In this document: piece after piece, positions 5,191 to 7,653 of the stretch
How positions within the stretch are numbered: the first letter of the stretch is position 1
How the letters are laid out: each line of letters starts with the position of its first letter
Assembly (NCBI GenBank): GCA_947176685.1
Contig: CAMWRL010000083.1
Span: forward strand, 1-7,653
Direction: 5' to 3'
Length of the DNA stretch: 7,653 nt
Origin: an uncultured Ruminococcus sp.
Lineage (GTDB): Bacteria; Bacillota; Clostridia; Oscillospirales; Ruminococcaceae
Made by a program: the position numbers and the translations under genes
The notes under the pieces: generated by a model
What the model was told of the DNA's origin: nothing
The model's input: the letters and a program-made list of their open reading frames with translations, nothing else
The model's database searches: none

Positions 5191-5973
5191 ATGCTTTTGG
5201 CTGTAGATATTGGAAATACAAATATAGTATTCGGGTGCGTGGACGATGATAATAATGTTGTACTCTTTGAGAGGATTTCAACCAGTCATCAGGCAACAGC
5301 CGCCGAATACGCTGTACTTATAAAAAATATCCTTGAAATGAACAGTTTCCGGACAGCAGACATTGATGACGCTGTAATGTCATCTGTTGTACCGTCGGTT
5401 ACGGGGAATGTCACCAGTGCTGTAAAGAAACTTTTCGGGATAGATGTTATGACGATAAGTCCCGGAGTTAAAACGGGTCTTAATATACTGATAGACAATC
5501 CGGCGCAGTTGGGAAGCGACCAAGTTGTTGACGCTGTAGCCGGTATAAATCAGTATTCCGTACCGCAGATTATTATTGATATGGGTACGGCTACAACTGT
5601 TTCGGTAGTTGACGGCAACAGGAATTATTTAGGCGGTCTGATTATTGCCGGAATGGCTACGGCTGCCAATGCACTTACGTCCAAAACCGCACAACTGCCG
5701 AGAATAAATTTTGAAGTTCCGGCAAAGGTTATCGGTACTAACACCATTGACTGTATGAAAAGCGGTATGATGTACTCAAGCGTCTGTGCGCTGGACGGCA
5801 TTATTGAACGCATTGAGGACGAACTGGGCGAAAAATGTACCGTTGTGGCAACAGGCGGACTTGCGGAAATCGTTGTGCCGTTGTGCAAACGTGACATTAT
5901 TCTTGATAAAAGCCTGCTGATAAAAGGTCTTACTATTATTTACAGAAAAAATAAGTCCAGAAAGTCAAACTGA
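5191..5973 (+). CDS. coaX: Type III pantothenate kinase
   Basis: It phosphorylates pantothenate to 4'-phosphopantothenate, the first step of CoA synthesis. Type III enzymes are ASKHA-fold dimers that need a monovalent cation and, unlike type I, are not inhibited by CoA. The product is 260 residues, the usual length. Motifs: DIGNTNIVFG (6-15), the nucleotide phosphate loop with D6; LGSD (107-110) with the probable catalytic D110; IIIDMGTATTVSVVDG (127-142), with D130 at the cation site; GGLIIAG (148-154); LTSKTAQLP (162-170); IGTNTIDCMKSGMMY (181-195); and VVATGGLAE (218-226). Deviations from wording I recall for the family are Q111 where GADR has Arg, A153 where a Pro is usual, and T183 in the IG-x-NT motif. 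AGGAGG (5175-5180) lies 10 nt before the ATG. The gene is divergent from coaBC, so consecutive CoA steps flank one promoter region. Confidence 0.96.
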   Translation: MLLAVDIGNTNIVFGCVDDDNNVVLFERISTSHQATAAEYAVLIKNILEMNSFRTADIDDAVMSSVVPSVTGNVTSAVKKLFGIDVMTISPGVKTGLNILIDNPAQLGSDQVVDAVAGINQYSVPQIIIDMGTATTVSVVDGNRNYLGGLIIAGMATAANALTSKTAQLPRINFEVPAKVIGTNTIDCMKSGMMYSSVCALDGIIERIEDELGEKCTVVATGGLAEIVVPLCKRDIILDKSLLIKGLTIIYRKNKSRKSN

Positions 5974-5975
5974 TT

Positions 5976-6407
5976 ATGATGAAAATATTAAAAGTCATTG
6001 CAAAAACCGTAAAAATCATTTTAGTGACTTTGGGCGGAATTGTTGCGGTTTTGGTTTTGCTGTATTTTATTCCGGTGAAATTCGCTGTACAGTCAAAGGA
6101 TATTAAACAGGACAGGGAATATTATATAGTCTGCTTCATAACGCCATACAGTACTGACAGCGGTTGTTATATCTGGAACAGTCAGGAAAATTCACTTGAA
6201 TGTCGTGTGGATTTGACAGGTGCAGACCCTCGAAAAGATATTGCGTCAGGCATATGCAATAGAATATTTAATAAATTTGTTATTTATGGTACATTGGACG
6301 GAAAACAACTTCATGTGGATAAATGGGATATTCTTGAAAAAATAAACGGCGGAACTCATGAAACATCCCTTACTGTCTATGACTATATTGATTTAGATGA
6401 TTATTAA
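5976..6407 (+). CDS. Uncharacterised membrane-anchored protein coupled to coaX
   Basis: I do not recognise the family. The 143-residue product has a basic N-terminus (MMKILKVIAKTVK), a single hydrophobic helix at about 13-33 (IILVTLGGIVAVLVLLYFIPV) with no lipobox cysteine or obvious cleavage site, and a polar domain of about 105 residues. It is most likely anchored by the uncleaved N-terminal helix with the domain outside. That domain has four cysteines (53, 64, 76, 94), a strand-like NKFVIYGTLDGKQLHVDKWD segment (99-118) and an acidic end (DYIDLDDY). The ATG lies two bases after the coaX TGA (junction TGATTATG). A second ATG follows directly at 5979. No convincing SD is present, so translation is probably coupled to coaX. 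It is the last gene of the rightward operon, with a terminator starting four bases after its stop. Confidence 0.8.
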   Translation: MMKILKVIAKTVKIILVTLGGIVAVLVLLYFIPVKFAVQSKDIKQDREYYIVCFITPYSTDSGCYIWNSQENSLECRVDLTGADPRKDIASGICNRIFNKFVIYGTLDGKQLHVDKWDILEKINGGTHETSLTVYDYIDLDDY

Positions 6408-6410
6408 TTT

Positions 6411-6437
6411 AAAAAGCCGTCGTAATGACGGCTTTTT
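6411..6437. terminator. Bidirectional rho-independent terminator between convergent units
   Basis: An 11-bp perfect stem pairs AAAAAGCCGTC (6411-6421) with GACGGCTTTTT (6427-6437) around a 5-base loop (GTAAT). The T run at 6433-6439 ends the rightward coaX operon. The complement of the A run at 6411-6415 supplies the U tract for folC, whose stop (6443-6441) lies four bases from the stem. Confidence 0.93.
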
Positions 6438-6440
6438 TTG

Positions 6441-7653
6441 TTACGAGATTGTGTTTAGTGCCTCTGTAAACTCTCTGTACATATACAGCGAACCCAGTGC
6501 AATAAGCGGTAAATTTTTTTCTTTGGCGTAAGAATATGCATATTTAACGCCGTCTGCGAGTTGGTGAAAGGCACAGGCAGGGATTCCCTTTTCTGAAAAA
6601 GTTCCGGCAAGAGTCTGGCAGTCCAGTGAACGTGGGTTGTCGGGCGTGACGGCAAAAACACAGTCGATATACTTTCCGAGAATGTCGGCATATAAATTAT
6701 ATTCCTTGTCCGCCATAACTCCTGTAAGCATTACGACACGGCTTTGGAAATATTTTTCCAGACTTTCGGCAGTACGTGTTATGCCGTCCGGATTGTGCGA
6801 ACCGTCAAATATTACAAGCGGATTTCTGCGGAGTACCTCAAAACGTCCGTGCCACTTTGCGTTTTCAAGACCGTCTGTTATGGCACTGTCCGGAATGTCA
6901 ATCCCCTGATTTCTGAGGATTTCTATGCATTCCAGAACGTTCAGGGCATTGTTTAACTGGTACGTTCCAAGAAGCGGAAGATTTATTTTCATATTTTTAT
7001 AAATAAATTCTGTTCCCGACAAGCTGAAATCAGCTTTGATTTCGTACGGGCTTTTCCGGAAAAGTTCAGAATTTTTTTCCTGTGCAGTGCGAAGTATTAT
7101 TTCCGGTACTTCCTCGCCGCCGAAAAATACAGGTCTGTTGTGCTTAATTATTCCGGCTTTGTGGGACGCTATTTCGTCAATGGTGTTTCCTAAAAAAGAA
7201 CAGTGGTCTTTGCGGACATTGGTTATCACGGACAACAGGGGAGATGTTATAACGTTGGTTGAATCAAGGTCTCCGCCCATTCCGCATTCAACTACTGCAA
7301 TATCGCATTTTTTGTGCACAAACATCTCAAACGCCATAGCAGTCAAGACTTCAAATTCAGTAGGTTTGTCGTCCATACTTTCGCAGACGGGATATATAAC
7401 GTCCATTATTTCCGAAAATTCATTTTGTGTGATTTCCTCGCAGTCTATGCGGAAACTGTCAGTAACTCCGGTTATGGCAGGGGACGAAAAACTTCCCGTT
7501 CTGTAACCGGAATTTTTAAGTACCGAAGTCAGCATTGCACTGAAAGAGCCTTTGCCGTTAGTGCCGGTTACGTGAATTGTTTTGATTTTGTCCTGAGGGT
7601 TTCCGAGTTTTTCCATAAGTATGGAAATTCTCTCCAGTCCCAGACGACTGCCA
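6441..7653 (-). CDS. folC: Folylpolyglutamate synthase / dihydrofolate synthase, 5' end outside window
   Basis: A Mur-ligase-fold enzyme that adds glutamate to dihydropteroate and/or to reduced folates with ATP. The frame stays open past the Met at 7616 to the window edge, and the upstream residues (GLERISILM before EKLGNPQ) match the usual FolC N-terminus. That Met is therefore internal and the gene is cut by the edge. About 403 codons are visible. Counting from that Met: P-loop GTNGKGS (18-24), FEVLTAMAF (88-96), ECGMGGDLDSTNVI (110-123), DH (137-138), IASHKAGIIK (149-158) with the lysine normally carbamylated, LNNALNV (221-227), WHGRFEVL (255-262) and FDGSHNPDG (270-278) at the start of the C-terminal domain. 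Odd point: the usual TSPHL-x-ERI stretch reads SSPAITGVTDSFRI (44-57). Whether one or both activities are present cannot be read. It ends at the terminator shared with the coaX operon; its promoter lies outside. Confidence 0.94.
   Translation of the reverse strand, partial: GSRLGLERISILMEKLGNPQDKIKTIHVTGTNGKGSFSAMLTSVLKNSGYRTGSFSSPAITGVTDSFRIDCEEITQNEFSEIMDVIYPVCESMDDKPTEFEVLTAMAFEMFVHKKCDIAVVECGMGGDLDSTNVITSPLLSVITNVRKDHCSFLGNTIDEIASHKAGIIKHNRPVFFGGEEVPEIILRTAQEKNSELFRKSPYEIKADFSLSGTEFIYKNMKINLPLLGTYQLNNALNVLECIEILRNQGIDIPDSAITDGLENAKWHGRFEVLRRNPLVIFDGSHNPDGITRTAESLEKYFQSRVVMLTGVMADKEYNLYADILGKYIDCVFAVTPDNPRSLDCQTLAGTFSEKGIPACAFHQLADGVKYAYSYAKEKNLPLIALGSLYMYREFTEALNTIS

Noticed and set aside
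7036..7506. A 156-residue rightward open frame
   Set aside because: It lies wholly antisense to folC, which has clear Mur-ligase motifs throughout. The translated protein has no recognisable domain or ribosome binding site.
7614..7616. Met codon as the folC start
   Set aside because: The frame is open to the window edge, and the residues upstream (GLERISILM) match the usual FolC N-terminus, so this Met is internal.

Overview
The window looks like an ordinary chromosomal housekeeping segment of an AT-rich, low-G+C Firmicute. A clostridial gut bacterium of the Ruminococcus/Oscillospiraceae kind is my best guess. The reasons are AGGAGG-like ribosome binding sites, consensus sigma-A-type promoters, a type III pantothenate kinase, a fused CoaBC, and an AroC that begins K-N-T-F-G. 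This is inference from gene style; there is no taxonomic marker gene in the window.

Layout, left to right. Positions 1-89 hold the tail of a rightward gene cut by the window edge. A strong two-way hairpin terminator (116-153) separates it from a long leftward series. In transcription order, from right to left, that series is: an unrecognised 140-residue protein (4372-3950), a very small 30-codon ORF (3953-3861), coaBC (3856-2654), aroC (2605-1514), a class I DAHP synthase (1491-466) and an unrecognised 93-95 residue protein (ending at 182). A second, perfect-consensus promoter sits directly after the coaBC stop and drives aroC. The series is therefore two overlapping transcription units that share the terminator at 116-153. 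From the same 119-bp intergenic region (4373-4491) a rightward operon starts: a four-helix membrane protein (4492-5172), coaX (5191-5973) and a membrane-anchored protein of 143 residues (5976-6407). It ends at another two-way terminator (6411-6437), which also serves the leftward folC gene. folC runs off the right edge of the window.

How the genes fit together. CoaX (pantothenate to 4'-phosphopantothenate) and CoaBC (4'-phosphopantothenate to 4'-phosphopantetheine) are consecutive steps of CoA synthesis and are transcribed divergently from one control region. DAHP synthase and AroC are the first and last steps of the shikimate pathway to chorismate. Chorismate feeds the aromatic amino acids and the pABA half of folate, and FolC completes and glutamylates folates. 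Four small or unrecognised genes ride along in these operons, mostly joined to metabolic genes by very tight or overlapping junctions.

The main points of interest are modest. All three recognisable promoters place the end of the -10 box exactly 19 nt before the start codon, if aroC starts at a TTG, which predicts leaders of only about 12-13 nt. An overlooked Cys/Met-rich 30-codon ORF lies ahead of coaBC. The CoaC active-site ACGD motif reads ANRD. I see no mobile element, CRISPR array, tRNA, rRNA, riboswitch or defence system, and no intergenic gap longer than about 120 bases.
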